Shown piece after piece: positions 1-13,400 of a stretch of DNA of 64,000 nt. The position numbers and the translations under genes were made by a program. Where the stretch lies: the NCBI GenBank assembly GCA_029237695.1, contig CM055265.1, positions 79,478,447 to 79,542,446 of the forward strand, written 5' to 3'. The notes under the pieces were generated by a model that made no database searches, had not been told where the DNA came from, and saw nothing but the letters and a program-made list of their open reading frames with translations. Each line of letters begins with the position of its first letter. Position 1 is the stretch's first letter. Source of the stretch: Conchocele bisecta (lineage: Eukaryota > Mollusca > Bivalvia > Lucinida > Thyasiridae).

Positions 1-1
1 C

Positions 2-164
2 TTCTATCTCAACTTCCTGTTGCTCGCGCTCATAGAGTTCCCTGGCTTTATAGTGTTCCCCATGCTCAACACGATCGGTAGGAAATGGACCAACACAGTG
101 ATGATGGTGCTGGGTGGGACCGCCTGCCTAGGCACTATGTTTACTGTCGTATATGGAGGGGAAG
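2..164 (+). CDS. SLC22-like transporter, exon covering TM8 region
   Basis: Reads in frame from base 2, encoding FYLNFLLLALIEFPGF and a GRKW turn followed by a hydrophobic segment (MMVLGGTACLGTMFTVVY). Donor is GAAG|GTATGG, phase 1. The upstream end is cut by the window edge. Confidence 0.9.
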
Positions 165-2640
165 GTATGGAGGACTTTACATGATCTTTATTACATACAC
201 CATCCTCATTCAATCACAATTAATTATAAGGTTCGACAATATCCAGCCATGGGTAAACGGCCTTGGGTTCAAACAGTTCCCTCGTGCCACAGCAAATGTT
301 TACCCATGGCTGGACATAGTCAAACGTTATTGTTACATTTCCGTCTGAAATATCATGCAATTTGAGCATATATGGAGTACTTTCAGTACTTTGATAACTC
401 GTTGCATTCAAACAGCCGATTTATACATTGTGAACTGGTCTGGTCTGGTGACATAATGACGCGTTCTAGTAAGGTAATGAGAAACATGCATTACGTAGAT
501 GTTGGCTTGGCCCCAGAATGAGCATGTCTACAGCTATGGAAAAAAAATCATGCTCTGTACGTTTGAACGGATATGAGCAATGTCAAACAATGGCAGTCAT
601 GTAGCAATATTTGAATGTCAATGCGTTGCAAATTTTCACAATTTTGGCGAAAATCGAGCTTATTTTTCACAAAATCAGGAAGCCCAGGCCCTCTCTGGAA
701 AAAAGGCCTTGTCCAGTCATGCCACATATAAAAACAGGGCCTTGGTACCATCCAAAAGTCCAGTAGGGTTGAAATACCTCCAAACCATCTCTAAGCCAGC
801 TTTGAAACAATTTTAGATCCTGAATGTTGTGCCTATGGTAATACCCAGCTGCATTGTATGGGTGGTAATATGGTTTGTCTCTCGTGAACTGATGACAACA
901 AGGCGCAACATCAATTTGAATTACAAATATAGAGCTGTACATATTTCAACATTTAATGATTAATTTAATAGATATTGGTGAAAACATTGCAATATGCGAT
1001 TAATTTAGATGAAATGCTATGCTTTCATTGGTCGAGATACTAGGGCAAACAATATGTACCAATACTTCCAGCACAAAAATATTTACACAATTCCCTAACA
1101 TTTGATTGGCCCGTAGCAAGTCTCTGTCCAAAATTTATATCCCAGTAAACTCCCACGACGGAACTACTTTCCATAACCGTGAGGTGCAGTTAAAATAATT
1201 CTTAAGAAAACGGAAAATAAACACATTTTCTTGATGAATTTATTTCAAATGCTGGAATTATAAGGAATGAATGGCCTTTTTGTTGAATTTATCGGGGATA
1301 TAAACTTGGAAAAGTCGTGGGAATACTAGACGAGGCCTTCCGGCCTTCGTCCAGTATTCCCGCGACTTTTCCAAGTTTATACCCCGATAAATTCCACAAA
1401 AAGGCCATTCATTCCTATAATACTTCCTCTTACAGATCTACACCCACTGACACTGACGCTAACGTTGATCGGCAAGTTGGGGCCGTCGGGAGCGTTTGCT
1501 GTGATCTACATAATCTCCCTGGAGATCTACCCGACCCTACTGAGGAATGCTGGGATGGGGGCCAGTTCCTGTGTCGCCCGGTTTGGGGGGATGGTGGCGC
1601 CATATGTCGCCAAAATTGTAAGCTATAACCACAGGCGATCAGTGTTTGTTGTTTATTGGTCTTTAACGGCCTATCAACAGCTGAGGTCATTTAACACAGG
1701 CGATTGAACGCCTCACCCCCATTCCACACTTAGATAGATCCATCTGGTCCAACTATACTACATGTCGCCTGAGGAATAACTGCCTTTTGTTTGATAATTT
1801 ATCGGGGATATAATTTTTTAAAGATCCAACTATTCTGGATAAATGCATTCTGGCCTTCATCCAGAAAAGTTGGCACTTTTAAAAGTATTCGCCTTCTTAA
1901 CAAGTCAAACCCAATTCTATTGCCTCACACAGAATGTTGACATGTTATCTGTCAATAACTATGCCTGGCCTGTTACAGGGCGACACAATAGGAGGGGACT
2001 TTGGTAAGGCCCTGCCGCTGGCCATATTTGGTGTGACGGCCATCACAGCTGGCCTGCTGTCTCTACTGCTGCCAGAAACCCTATACCAGAAACTGCCAGA
2101 CACCATCGACGAGGCAAAAGTCTTCAAAGGGTATGTCAGATAGTCTATCATATGAAAACGTTCTTCACTGATAAATAGAACCATATGGAAGTGTCTGCTA
2201 ACTCTTTCAATGCTACAGACCTCTTAGTAGTGTTTGCAAACAGTGTAGATCCAGATGAACCGGCCCGTAACGAGCATTCTCATCAGGATCTGCACTTTTT
2301 GCAAGTAATCTTTATGGGAAAAAAACACCACCTTCTTATAAATGGAATAGACTGAAAATTACTTTGTGACGATTGGATTCGTCCTTAAATTAACATATCA
2401 TTCCAGGTATTTAGTGTTGAAAGAGTGAATAACAAGTTTTGTCAGACTCGGAAACAGTAGGAATTTCTTGACAAGCATTAGATTTTCTATGCATTTCCTG
2501 CCTGGTAAACTTGATATCAAAAGACACTAGCCTGGTATTCTCTATTTACACTTTCTAGGTACAAAAGGAAGCGGAAAGCAAAGAATAACACAGTCACAGT
2601 AGAGGTGGCAGCCAATGGGTATAACTCTACTAAGATGTAG
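2..2640 (+). CDS. SLC22-family organic ion transporter, 3' part (four exons)
   Basis: C-terminal 192 residues of a major-facilitator carrier of the SLC22 (organic cation/anion/carnitine) group, a plasma-membrane solute transporter. Exons are 2-164, 1436-1617, 1979-2130 and 2559-2640, with stop TAG at 2638-2640; the 5' part lies left of the window. In order they encode the TM8 region (YLNFLLLALIEFPGF then GRK), the loop and TM9-11 (GKLGPSGAFAVIYIISLEIY, PTLLRNAGMGASS, ARFGGMVAP), TM12 with the family signature LLLPETLYQKLPDT, and a basic tail (KRKRKAKNN). Every intron is GT-AG and phases 1, 0 and 2 agree across the junctions. Substrate cannot be told from this half. Introns carry hairpin MITEs. 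It faces the PIG-U gene, which runs on the other strand. Confidence 0.93.
227..545 (+). repeat. Dispersed repeat, family G, copy 1
   Basis: Begins AAGGTTCGACAATATCCAGC with an internal inverted repeat (GGTAAACGG..GTTTACCC) and ends near a GGCCCCAGAATG motif. Copies at 28470-28800 and 43831-44340. Confidence 0.65.
545..1066. other. Intron of the transporter, nothing recognised
   Basis: AT-rich intronic sequence. I see no exon, RNA gene or clear repeat end here. Confidence 0.5.
1067..1422 (+). mobile_element. Hairpin-ended MITE, family D, copy 1
   Basis: About 200 bases starting CCAGCACAAAAATATTTACA, then two ~75-base inverted arms (GGAATGAATGGCC..CGGGGATATAAACTTGG) around CCTTCCGGCC. AATACTT flanks both ends. 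In the first visible intron of the transporter. Other copies: 6841-7196 and, inverted, 16253-16605. A lone arm-like hairpin lies at 1787-1893. Confidence 0.8.
1436..1617 (+). CDS. SLC22-like transporter, exon covering TM9-TM11
   Basis: Acceptor CTCTTACAG, donor AAAATT|GTAAGC. Encodes the conserved SLC22 run GKLG, AVIYIISLEIYPT, RNAGMGASS and ARFGGMVAP. The two first bases complete a codon from the previous exon (phase 1), giving GED-LHPL across the join. Confidence 0.93.
1979..2130 (+). CDS. SLC22-like transporter, exon covering TM12 and signature
   Basis: Acceptor GCCTGTTACAG, donor AAAGG|GTATGT. Encodes LAIFGVTAITAGLLSLLLPE followed by TLYQKLPDTIDEAKVF, the LPET..LPDTI pattern that closes the MFS fold in SLC22 proteins. 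Ends in phase 2. Confidence 0.93.
2200..2431 (+). mobile_element. Family J MITE (TTTCAATGCT..TGAAAGAGTGAA)
   Basis: Contains an inverted pair GTGTAGATCCAGATGAACCG and CTCATCAGGATCTGCACTTT and matches 4985-5216. In the last intron of the transporter; its terminal TTAA is eroded. Confidence 0.65.
2559..2640 (+). CDS. SLC22-like transporter, terminal exon
   Basis: Acceptor TTTACACTTTCTAG. Encodes the cytoplasmic tail, beginning with the completed Gly codon then YKRKRKAKNNTVTVEV, with TAG at 2638-2640. An AATAAA at 2873-2878 is a possible poly(A) signal, although it lies in repeat-derived DNA. Confidence 0.85.
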
Positions 2641-3230
2641 TAACACCGATTGTAAAGCAGCAACGGACACAACATTCACATCTAGGCAGCTTGTCTAGCA
2701 TCAATCCGGGGCCCCTTTCACTAAACATTGTACGATACCACGTGCCCGCTGAGGGTTTCATAGTATAGCAAAAAACATTAACCAGGACGCACGTCCGTAC
2801 GGACAGACGTATGTGCATATGTATGTACACCAATGTGCCGATTATATCGCGCTGTCTACAAGTGGGCGCGACAATAAAAGTGTTATTAAAAAAAGTGTCA
2901 AAAAAAGATTTATTATACTATTAGTTAACACTTTAATGTGTTTCACTAATGCTACCATACACGACCTACATGTTATTAAATCTGAACACGTCCACAAAAT
3001 ATTTCTCAAGTTCGGCTGCTAATGCCAACTTCGCTAAAAAGTTTAGTTTGGCACTTAACTTTTTAATTGTACGAAGTTTAGTGGCATGGGTCCTTGGTTT
3101 TGAGGTTGTATAACTATAACAGCAAATACTCCAATCTCATGCTTGAAAACAAGAGTCAAACTGGCTGATTTTAATGATCCGGGTAAAAAACGAATAGACA
3201 CGTCAGAGTAGCAAAGTAAATATTCATAAT

Positions 3231-3531
3231 GTGGCTGTGACTGCAGAAATGGGGCTTCTGGCATTAGTGACCAGTGTAGATCCTGATCAAACAGATTTAG
3301 CACACTCCTGTAGCCTGATATTAGATAACAATCTATATTGCTTGTTAAATGCATGACGGGTGTTTCATTGATGGAAAGGCGAACAGTGCAGATCCTGATC
3401 AGACTGTGCGGATGCACAGGCTGATCTGGATCTACCCTACAGATCATAAAGCGAGCATTTGCAAACAATGAAGATCCAGATGATCTACACTGGTTGAAAA
3501 CCCATAAGCCCAATATCTCCAGTTATAGCCA
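3231..3531. mobile_element. Family H inverted-repeat MITE, copy 1
   Basis: Long inverted ends (TGTGGCTGTGACTGCAGAAA; CTCCAGTTATAGCCACA) and an inner pair GATCAGACTGTGCGGATGCA / CAGGCTGATCTGGATC. An extra segment is inserted near 3436. Other copies: 6346-6551, 32422-33075, 44838-45010, 45048-45480, 63369-63612 and 63806 to the window end. Confidence 0.75.
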
Positions 3532-3900
3532 CATATTTGCTGTGCAATTTTAATCAGCTTTATTTATTTACTATCATTGCAAATGTATGCATACTTTAAA
3601 ATCATTAACAGAGCATAATGACATTTGTGAGAATATATTGTGGCATCTATAAACCAACAATATTGGTTGAAAACAGAAATATATTCTACAAACTTGTTCA
3701 ATCCTTCACAAGAATTCTATTTTCTAAATCCTATTTTTCATCTATCATATGACATATTACTTCAGTTGATCTGAATAGACAGAAAGTAAGCAAAAGTAGG
3801 AGAAGGGGTGAGGGGGAGGGGGTGGGTTATTCGCAATATTGTTGCACTGAAACACTGCAACTTTCCATGGTTCTAGTAGTTTAGTATTTATCGATGAATA
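3532..3900. other. AT-rich stretch, nothing recognised
   Basis: No exon that could continue PIG-U is visible on the minus strand. The only pattern is a G-rich patch near 3803-3825. Confidence 0.5.
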
Positions 3901-3962
3901 AAAGATTGTCATGTGCCTCGATGAAGAGAACTGCAGCTAAAGAAAATTCTCAAAATCATATA

Positions 3963-4193
3963 AACAAGGGCATCGTTATCACTAAGCTAATGATTATCCG
4001 CTCACTGGCAGCCTTGATAATAATAAAAAATAAAACTTTAACATTTTTGCCTTACAAACAAGGTGAACATAACCTCTGTGACCTTGACCTTGGGTGGTCA
4101 GTATGCAAAACTATTGTGGCCAAATATTATCAAAATCGGTACATGGACATGGACGCTATACCCCCTCTTGCCTATCGGCGAGGGAATAATTAT
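3963..4193 (+). repeat. Dispersed repeat, family K, copy 1
   Basis: Shares AAGGTGAACATAACCTC, TGACCTTGACCTTGG and a terminal CTATCGGCGAGGGAATAA with 32085-32410 and 60845-61151. Confidence 0.65.
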
Positions 4194-4245
4194 TTGGAGT
4201 TGGAATTCTTATAAAAATAAATAAGGTTTACCAATGTTTACATAC

Positions 4246-4346
4246 CTTGTACCATAAACATGAAACTTGCAAACACAAACAGATTGTTGAACACGGCTGT
4301 AGACTTGCCGAGACACACGCATATACTGTACGGGTTCAAGAAGTGC
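4246..4346 (-). CDS. PIGU: PIG-U exon 6, last one visible
   Basis: Acceptor TGATTTCCTCTGTTCCAG, donor ACAAG|GTATGT. Encodes HFLNPYSICVCLGKSTAVFN and NLFVFASFMFMVQ, matching the LLNPYTILSCVAKST run of human PIG-U. It ends in phase 1 and so needs a downstream exon, which I cannot find. Confidence 0.93.
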
Positions 4347-4375
4347 CTGGAACAGAGGAAATCATTGGTTGGTTT

Positions 4376-4434
<59 letters not shown>

Positions 4435-7400
4435 AACCCATTACATTCGGAATAATTTTTTACGTGTATGAAATTTTAAAAATATTTTATTATCATTATT
4501 ATTGTTATTTTTAATGAAAGTATATGTTGTGACCACTCATTTGAACCGTCTCTCCGTCTCTCCGTGACGGTTCAAATGGTGGTCACGACATATACTTGTA
4601 GGCACATATAAAGAACATGTTTAGGAGTCGAAATAGAATGGTAATTGTCATAATTAGGACTGTTATTTCATGTTTTATTGTCAAATTCCCTTCTTATGAT
4701 ACAACCATAAACCACATTCATAAATATTTCACAACTGAAAGAGTTTGGCGATAGACAGAGAGTGGACGACAGAGTGGAGCCGGACTTACGTGGCAACAAT
4801 GGCCAGCTGGATGTTGTCTACGTCGTCTTTCTTCAGGATTATCTTCTCTACACCCGTCGCATAATCCTTCACGTCACCCACCTGCTGCTTCAGCTGATTG
4901 GGAGCAAAAGAAACATCTGTGCGACTACGATTCACCATTGGGCCGCTGGATGCGAAGAGACTTTACAGTGAAAAGTGAAAGTGTTTAACCCTTTCAACAC
5001 TGACCTGTATAGTGCTATTGGCAAACAGTGCAGATCCAGATGAGCCGGCTCGTGACGAGCCGTCTCATCAGGATCTGCACTTTTTGCAAGTAATTTTCAT
5101 ATTTTTGAGACAAAACCACCTCCCTGTTCATAAATGGACTAGTCTGAAAATATTTTATGACAATTGGATCAAATCCATTCCAGTTATAATACATGTATAT
5201 AGGGTGAAAGGGTTAACCCTTCCTACGCTGTTGACGGAAATTGCCGTCTGCTGTTTTTCATTTTTGCTTTAATTATTAACAAAAAACTGGTTTTGACAGC
5301 ACATGAGAATCGTCTCCACTGGAGACAATTCTCATGTGCTGTCAAAACCAGGTTTTTGTCGAGAAATATTGAAAATAAAACATTTCCAGCAGACGACAAA
5401 ATTTAATTCAGCATAGAAAGGGTTAATGTCCCAACAACAGCCAATGTCAACTACAGAGGGCAGGGCTCCAGTTAAGGTGCGTAATTTGGGGACAAATTTC
5501 TTATTTCTCTATCAAAAATGGCATATTGGGAGTGCTTTAGAATCGTCTCAATGAGACGATTCTAAAGGACTCCCAAATTGCCATTTTTGGTGAAGAAATA
5601 AGAAAATTTCATCACAAATTGAAACAAGAAATGCGTCTGTCGAACGCGGATGCCACCTGCAGCATATTTGAGAAACTGTGACAAATTGGTTAACCGAAAA
5701 GTGTGACGGACGGACGGACAGACGGACGGACGGACGGACGGACGAACTTACATTTCGGACCTTAGGGGGTACTTGCTATATAAAAGATCAAAGGAAATAC
5801 CTCGTAAGACACAATAGGCTTACGGGGTACGGAATAAGTTCCATTGTCTTCTATCGTCTTAGGCCACGCCCCCTACCCCATAAGTACCCTAATGTGTGCC
5901 CGGACGTAAGGACGGACGGACGTGTCCGTCGGACGGACGGACGGACGGACGGACGGACGGACGGACGGACGGACGAACTTACATTTCGGACCTTAGGGGG
6001 TACTTGCTATATAAAAGATCAAAGGAAATACCCCGTAAGACACAATAGGCTTACGGGGTACGGAATAAGTTCCATTGTCTTCTATTGTATTAGGCCATGC
6101 CCCCTACCCCATAAGTACCCTAATGTGTGCCCGGACGGACGGACGACGGACGGACGGACGGACGGACGGACAGTCCAAACACTATATGACGCACGTTTCT
6201 TCGAATCCCGGTCGCATAAAAATTACGCACCTTAACTGGAGCTCTGGAGGGGACCTCAGTTTCAAATTTCATCCAATAGATCAGTGATAGTCCTGAACAA
6301 AATAAACATCTGTGCGACTATGATTAATCATGACCGTGACTGCAGAAATGGAGCTTATGTGATTTGTGACCGGAGTACTTCCTGATACAATAGCACACTC
6401 CTGTGTTAGAAGAAGTTAGAAGAATGACAGGTGTTTCATTGATGGAATGGCGAACAGTGCAGATCCTGATCAGACTGCGGATGCACAGGCTGATCTGGAT
6501 CTACACTGGTCGCAAAACCCATAAGACCCGTTTCTCCAATCACAGCCACACATGAGAGTGGCCCATTTCAGATGGAGGTTACATGTATGTAGACTTATTA
6601 AAGAAATAAGTGGCACAGCAATGTGAGCAATACTGGAATAGACTGCTTATACATACGTGTCCAATGCATCTTTTTACATAATGTTAACAAAGAATTTTAA
6701 AATGAGAAAAAATCTCAGCAAGGTGGGTGCTTGATAACCTTAGTTCAGAGCAAAAACAATGATGTAATCAAATCGCCTGGAACTTTCTCAAATGGACCTT
6801 TATGTCTTGCATCGTGGGATATAAATATATACATGTATATAATTCCAGCACAAAAATATTTACACAATTCCCTAACATTTGATTGGTCCGTAGCAAGTCT
6901 CTGTCCAAAATTTATATCCCAGTAAACTCCCATGCCGAACTACTTTCCGTAACCGTCAGGCGCAGTTAAAATAATTCTTAAGAAAAAGGAAAATAAACAC
7001 ATTTTCTTGATGAATTTATTTCAAATGCTGGAATTATAAGGAATGAATGGCATTTTTTGGGAATTTATCGGGGATATAAACTTGGAAAAGTCGCGGGAAT
7101 ACTGGACGAGGCCTTCCGGCCTTCGTCCAGTATTCCCGCGACTTTTCCAAGTTTATACCCCGATAAATTCCACAAAAATGCCATTCATTCCTATAGTAGT
7201 TTTCAACCGCATTAAACAGTCAGTCCAAGGAATATACAATTCAAACTGCACATGATCAGTTCAATTCTGGCAGAAACATGGCAATTATAAACTTCCGACA
7301 CTATACATATCTGAATCCCAGTACAATTCACCATTGAGAAGGTTTGATTAATTGTGAATCCTTTCAACCCTACAGATCATAAAGCGAGCATTTGCAAACA

Positions 7401-10400
7401 ATGAAGATCCAGATGAGCCGGCTGGTAACAAGCCATCTCATCAGGATCTGCAGCGTTTCTCAGTATTTTTCAGATACATTTTTAACCCTTTCAACACCAC
7501 AGGCCTGTATAGTGGTATTGGCAAAAAGTGTAGATCCAGATGAGCCGGCTCGTGACAAGCCGTCTCATCAGGATCTGCACTTTTTGCAAGTAATTTTCAT
7601 ACTTTTGAAACACCCCCCTTTTCATAAATGGACTAGGCTGAAAATCATTATATGGCAATTGGATTGTTTGCAAAATTAACATTAGGTGGCCGGATTAGCT
7701 CAGTAGGTCGAGCGTCGGACTGCGGATCGGGAGACCCCGGGTTTGATTCCCACCATGACCTGCTGCGAATGGCCGATTCGGTGTGTCTTTGGGCAAGACA
7801 ACTTCGTACTAGCCTAGTTCTATCCGACAGGGACTTAAATAGTCGGTCCCGACATGCAAGTTCATTGAGCCAGTGCCGTTGTTAAATCAAAACATTTACA
7901 AAATTTTGCCTCGGTTGCATTGATTGCAAAACTAACATATAAAAATCCATTCCAGTTAAAAACTTAGGGGTGAAAGGGTTAAGATCTGCACACCCTCCCA
8001 TCCTCCATCTGAGAATCCGGTGGTCTCGGACCACTGAACATGTGTTAGTGTCGATCATCGGAATCAATACTTACCAAGTAGCGGCTGAAATGTTTTCCAA
8101 GTTTCACCAGGATGATTCCACTGAGAATATCAACCGCCTGGAAATAAATGGGATAAACAGAGCTCCAAATAAGCTTTGTGTCTAAAGAGTATCGTACCCC
8201 CTGATTTCAAATTAACTGTGTATTTTATTTTTACAAATTGATTATTTATTTTCTTCATTATTAAATACTAATAAATAGGGAACAAATGATCAAAACAAAT
8301 TTAAACTTTCACTTATTCCAGTGAATTATTAATTATTCACTTATTATACTGTAACACAGTTGAAACAAGAAACGAGGCAAAGCCACGAAGGCCAGGTTTT
8401 TTCCAAGCATAGACACTTGGATAACATAATGATACCCACTTTTTGTAGACTAGATGGCCGTGGCCTGCATGTCGCGCCTTGGGGCGAGGCATGGACACTA
8501 AAAAAATAGATATAGTAGATGGAAAAACTTTAACCAAAAAACTTTAACCAGACACACGGACGTACGGACGTACGGACGGACGTATGCCAAAATGCCGACG
8601 ATATCGCACTGACAATCACGATAAACACCCATGTGAAGTATCAAGGTAATGGGTGAAGCAGTTGCAGAGATATAGTACACGATAAAAACTTTAACAAAAA
8701 AAATCAAAGTAATTTGACCTTGACATTGCGCACAGGGGCTGCACGGTTGGGGGTTAGAGTGAAAATATTGGGACGATGATAAACACCCATGTGAAGTATC
8801 AAGGTAATGGGTGAAGCAGTTGCAGAGATATAGTACACGATAAAAACTTTAACAAAAAAAATCAAAGTAATTTGACCTTGACATTGGGCATAGGGGCCGG
8901 TTGGTGGGTAGAATGAAAATATGGATGATGATAAACTCCCATGTGAAGTTTCAAGGTAATGGGCGAAGCAGTTGCAGAGATATAGTATAACAAAAAACTT
9001 TCAACCAAAAAACTTTAACCAGACGTACGTTAAAAAGTTAACGTTGAAAATGGCTAAGTCAATTACGTAGAAATAATAGGTGAAGGTAAAAAAATGGTCA
9101 CATATTGGATAGTTGTATGTGGTAGGCACCCCTTGGTTATGAAGCTGTGAAAGTTTGGTGGTCCTAGGTGGTACAGTACCAAAGAAATGGATTTAAACAC
9201 GAAAACTTAACATTGTAAACGCGAAAAGTTAACATTGAAAATGGATAAGTCGACTGCGCGGAAAAAATGGGTCAAGTTCAAAAAAAAGTAACATGTTGGA
9301 TAGTGATATGTGGTGGGCACCCCTTGATTATGAAGCTGTGAAAGTTTGGTGGTCCTAGGTGGTACAGTACCAAAGAAATGGACTTAAACACGAAAACTTA
9401 ACATTGAAAACGCGAAAACTTAACATTGAAAATGGCTAAGTCGACTGCGCGGAAAAAATGGGTCAAGTTCAAAACAAGAAACGAGGCAAAGCCACGAAGG
9501 CCAGGTTTTTCCAAGCATGGACACTTGGATAACATAATTATACCCACTTTTTGTAGACTAGATGGCCGTGGCCTGCATGTCGCGCCTTGGGGCGAGGCAT
9601 GGACACTAAAAAAATAGATATAGTAGATGGAAAAACATTAACGAAAAAACTTTAACCGGACACACGGACGTACGGACGGACGGACGTATGCCAAAATGCC
9701 GACGATATCGCGCTTTCAGCAAGCGGGTGCGACAATGATGATAAACACCCATGTGAAGTATGGAGGTAATGGGTGAAGCAGTTGCAGAGATATAGTACAC
9801 GAAAAAACTTTAACAAATAAATTCAAAGTAATTTGACCTTGACATTGCGCACAGGGGCCGCACGGTTGGGGGTTAGAGTGAAAATATGGACGATGATAAA
9901 CACCCATGTGAAGTTTCAAGGTAATGGGCGAAGCAGTTGCAGAGATATAGTATAACAAAAAAGTTTTAACCAAAAAATTTAACCAGACGTACGTTTAAAA
10001 AGTTAACGTTGAAAATGGCTAAGTCAATTACGTAGAAATAATAGGTGAAGGTAAAAAAAATGGTCACATATTGGATAGTTGTATGTGGTAGGCACCCCTT
10101 GGTTATGAAGCTGTGAAAGTTTGGTGGTCCTAGGTGGTACAGTACCAAAGAAATGGACTTAAACACGAAAACTTAACATTGTAAACGCGAAAAGTTACAT
10201 TGAAAAATGATAAGTCGACTGCGCGGAAAAAATGGGTCAAGTTCAAAAAAAAGTAACATGTTGGATAATGATATGTGGTGGGCACCCCTTGATTATGAAG
10301 CTGTGAAAGTTTGGTGGTCCTAGGTGGTACAGTACCAAAGAAATGGACTTAAACACGAAAACTTAACATTGAAAACGCGAAAACTTAACATTGAAAATGG

Positions 10401-13400
10401 CTAAGTCGATTGCGCGGAAAAAATGGGTCAAGCTAAAAAAAAAGTAACATGTTGGATAGTGATATGTGGTGGGCACCCCTTGATTATGAAGCTGTGAAAG
10501 TTTGGTGGTCCTAGGTGGTACAGTAACAAAGAAATGGACTTAAAAAAACACGAAAACTTAACATTGAAAACGCGAAAACTTAACATTGAAAATGGCTAAG
10601 TCGACTGCGCGGAAAAAATGGGTCAAGTTCAAAACAAGAAACGAGGCAAAGCCACGAAGGCCAGGTTTTTTCCAAGCATGGACACTTGGATAACATAATT
10701 ATACCCACTTTTTGTGACTAGATGGCCGTGGGCCTGCATGTCGCGCCTTGGGGCGAGGCATGGACACTAAAAAAATAGATATAGTAGATGGAAAAACATT
10801 AACGAAAAAACTTTAACCGGACACACGGACGTACGGACGTACGGACGTACGGACGGACGGACGTATGCCAAAATGCCGACGATATCGCGCTTTCCGCAAG
10901 CGGGTGCGACAATGATGATAAACACCCATGTGAAGTATCAAGGTAATGGGTGAAGCAGTTGCAGAGATATAGTACACGAAAAAACTTTAACAAATAAATT
11001 CAAAGTAATTTTATTGCGCACAGGGGCCGCACGGTTGGGGGTTAGAGTGAAAATATGGACGATGATAAACACCCATGTGAAGTTTCAAGGTAATGGGCGA
11101 AGCAGTTGCAGAGATATAGTATAACAAAAAAGTTTTAACAAAAAAATTTAACCAGACGTACGTTAAAAAGTTAACGTTGAAAATGGCTAAGTCAATTACG
11201 TAGAAATAATAGGTGAAGGTAAAAAAATGGTCACATATTGGATAGTTGTATGTGGTAGGCACCCCTTGGTTATGAAGCTGTGAAAGTTTGGTGGTCCTAG
11301 GTGGTACAGTACCAAAGAAATGGACTTAAACACGAAAACTTAACATTGTAAACGCGAAAAGTTAACATTTAAAATGGATAAGTCGACTGCGCGGAAAAAA
11401 TGGGTCAAGTTAAAAAAAAAGTAACATGTTGGATAGTGATATGTGGTGGGCACCCCTTGATTATGAAGCTGTGAAAGTTTGGTGGTCCTAGGTGGTACAG
11501 TAAGAAAGAAATGGACTCAAACACGAAAACTTAACATTGAAAACGCGAAAACTTAACATTGAAAATGGCTAAGTCGATTGCGCGGAAAAAATGGGTCAAG
11601 TTAAAAAAATGAGTAACATGTTTGGATAGTGATATGTGGGACACCCATTATGAAGCTGTGAAAGTTTGGTGGTCCTAGGTGGTACAATAACAAAGAAATG
11701 GACTCAAACACGAAAACTTAACTTGATTGTGGACGCCGCCCGCCGCCCGCCCGGCTTTCGCCAATCCAATAACCTGGATTTTTTTTCGAAAAACCTGGCT
11801 AAATATACATAGTTGAGCTGCAAAAGGCTTTTTGCAGCTCAACTAAGTACATTTTCAACTTTATTACAGTATTTCAACTCAATTTGAAAATCAATGCGTA
11901 TTTTTCACATTTATAGGCGAGTATTTTGTATTCCCACTTAATCAATGCGTATTCAGCTACAATAAGTGTGTAAAATACGCCAATACGCACCTTATCTGGA
12001 GCTCTGTATAACATGGAAATACAAGTTCATTTATCATGATTATATAAGTTATTGTCATTCTACATTCAACATGGTGTCATATTGCCCATTTGAAACTATA
12101 TAATATACAGTGAAACCTCTCGAAACCGGACAACCTGGGAGGTCCCCAGGGTGTCCGACTTAGAGAGGTTTAACTGTAATTAAATCAGGCATGTGATCAT
12201 TTTGAGCAATCGTTGTGCGCTATGCGATCACGAACAGACATTATCACCTAAGATAAATGACAAAGAAACTCATCAAAAATAAGATCACATGTGTTTGCTT
12301 GGTGTCTGGTTTAGAGAGATTCCACTTTATTCACCGAGGCGTATCAGTGCTTTACAAATAATACAGTGAAGAGACCATCGGTAATTTCTCACATACTGCC
12401 TCCCCCACTGTCTAGAAAACCGCAAGCTACCATACATGTGTTTAGAAATTATGTAACAAAGTACATGTATATAGCAGCCCTCCAGATAAGGAATAAGTAA
12501 TTGAGTATTGTCACTCCATCATTTCTTAAGTATTTCAAAATTTTAATTGGGTAAAATAAAATCACACTACTGTTTACACATCAACAGACAGCAATTATTG
12601 AATAGTTTGCTTCGAAATGAAAACAAGTCTTGGCATTCCATTAGAATTGTCTCCTTGGAGACAATTCTAATGAAATACCAAGATGTGTTTTCTTAGAAAA
12701 TAAGAAAAATATGCAATATTTGTGGTCTGTTTATTGTTTGCTGTAGCATGATAAAGGTAATATAAATTTTGCATTGCTTTTTGATACTTGCTACTTTTGA
12801 TTTCAATTGGGTTTTTACCAATTTTAATTGGGTATTTAAGCAAATACGCAGCTTATCTGGAGCTCTGTATATAGAATATAGAAGTGTAATATATTTTCCG
12901 TCAAACCCGTTTGGATAGCGGAAATAATACACTCACACCCATCAGCATCCATGCAAACAAATTGATCGCTATGCTCACTTGTTTATGCTGAGGCACACTC
13001 GTGTATTATTTCCCGCTATTCAAATTGTACGAACAAATATCCTCTACATAATTTCTATATTTATTGGTATACGATTATTCTCTCGCTGAACGGATTACAG
13101 GAAACTTACCACAAAGACATAGTGGACGCGATTGGGTAACAATTTGGTCACAAAGCTCAGGAACCGCAACATACATGGCGTCTGGAAAGAAAGCAAAGGT
13201 GAAATACGCCCCAATATTACCCACAATGTGATTCAACCCATTGGATTCTGATGACACACAATTTCAAGAATGAAAAATTCAAAAATAATTTAAAAGTAAA
13301 TGTTGTGACCACCATTTGAACCGTCTCATTAAGACGGTTCAAATGAGTGGTCACAACATATACTTTCGATGAGAAATAAGGAAAATAGAAAATGATAATT

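Noticed and set aside
3055..3513. 152-codon minus-strand frame
   Set aside because: It lies over a family H inverted-repeat MITE; similar frames appear in every copy.
5678..6235. 185-codon plus-strand open frame
   Set aside because: It is made by (GGAC)n and a duplicated 231-base block; a 4-base repeat in register keeps the frame open. The product is TDGR-type repeats, not a protein.
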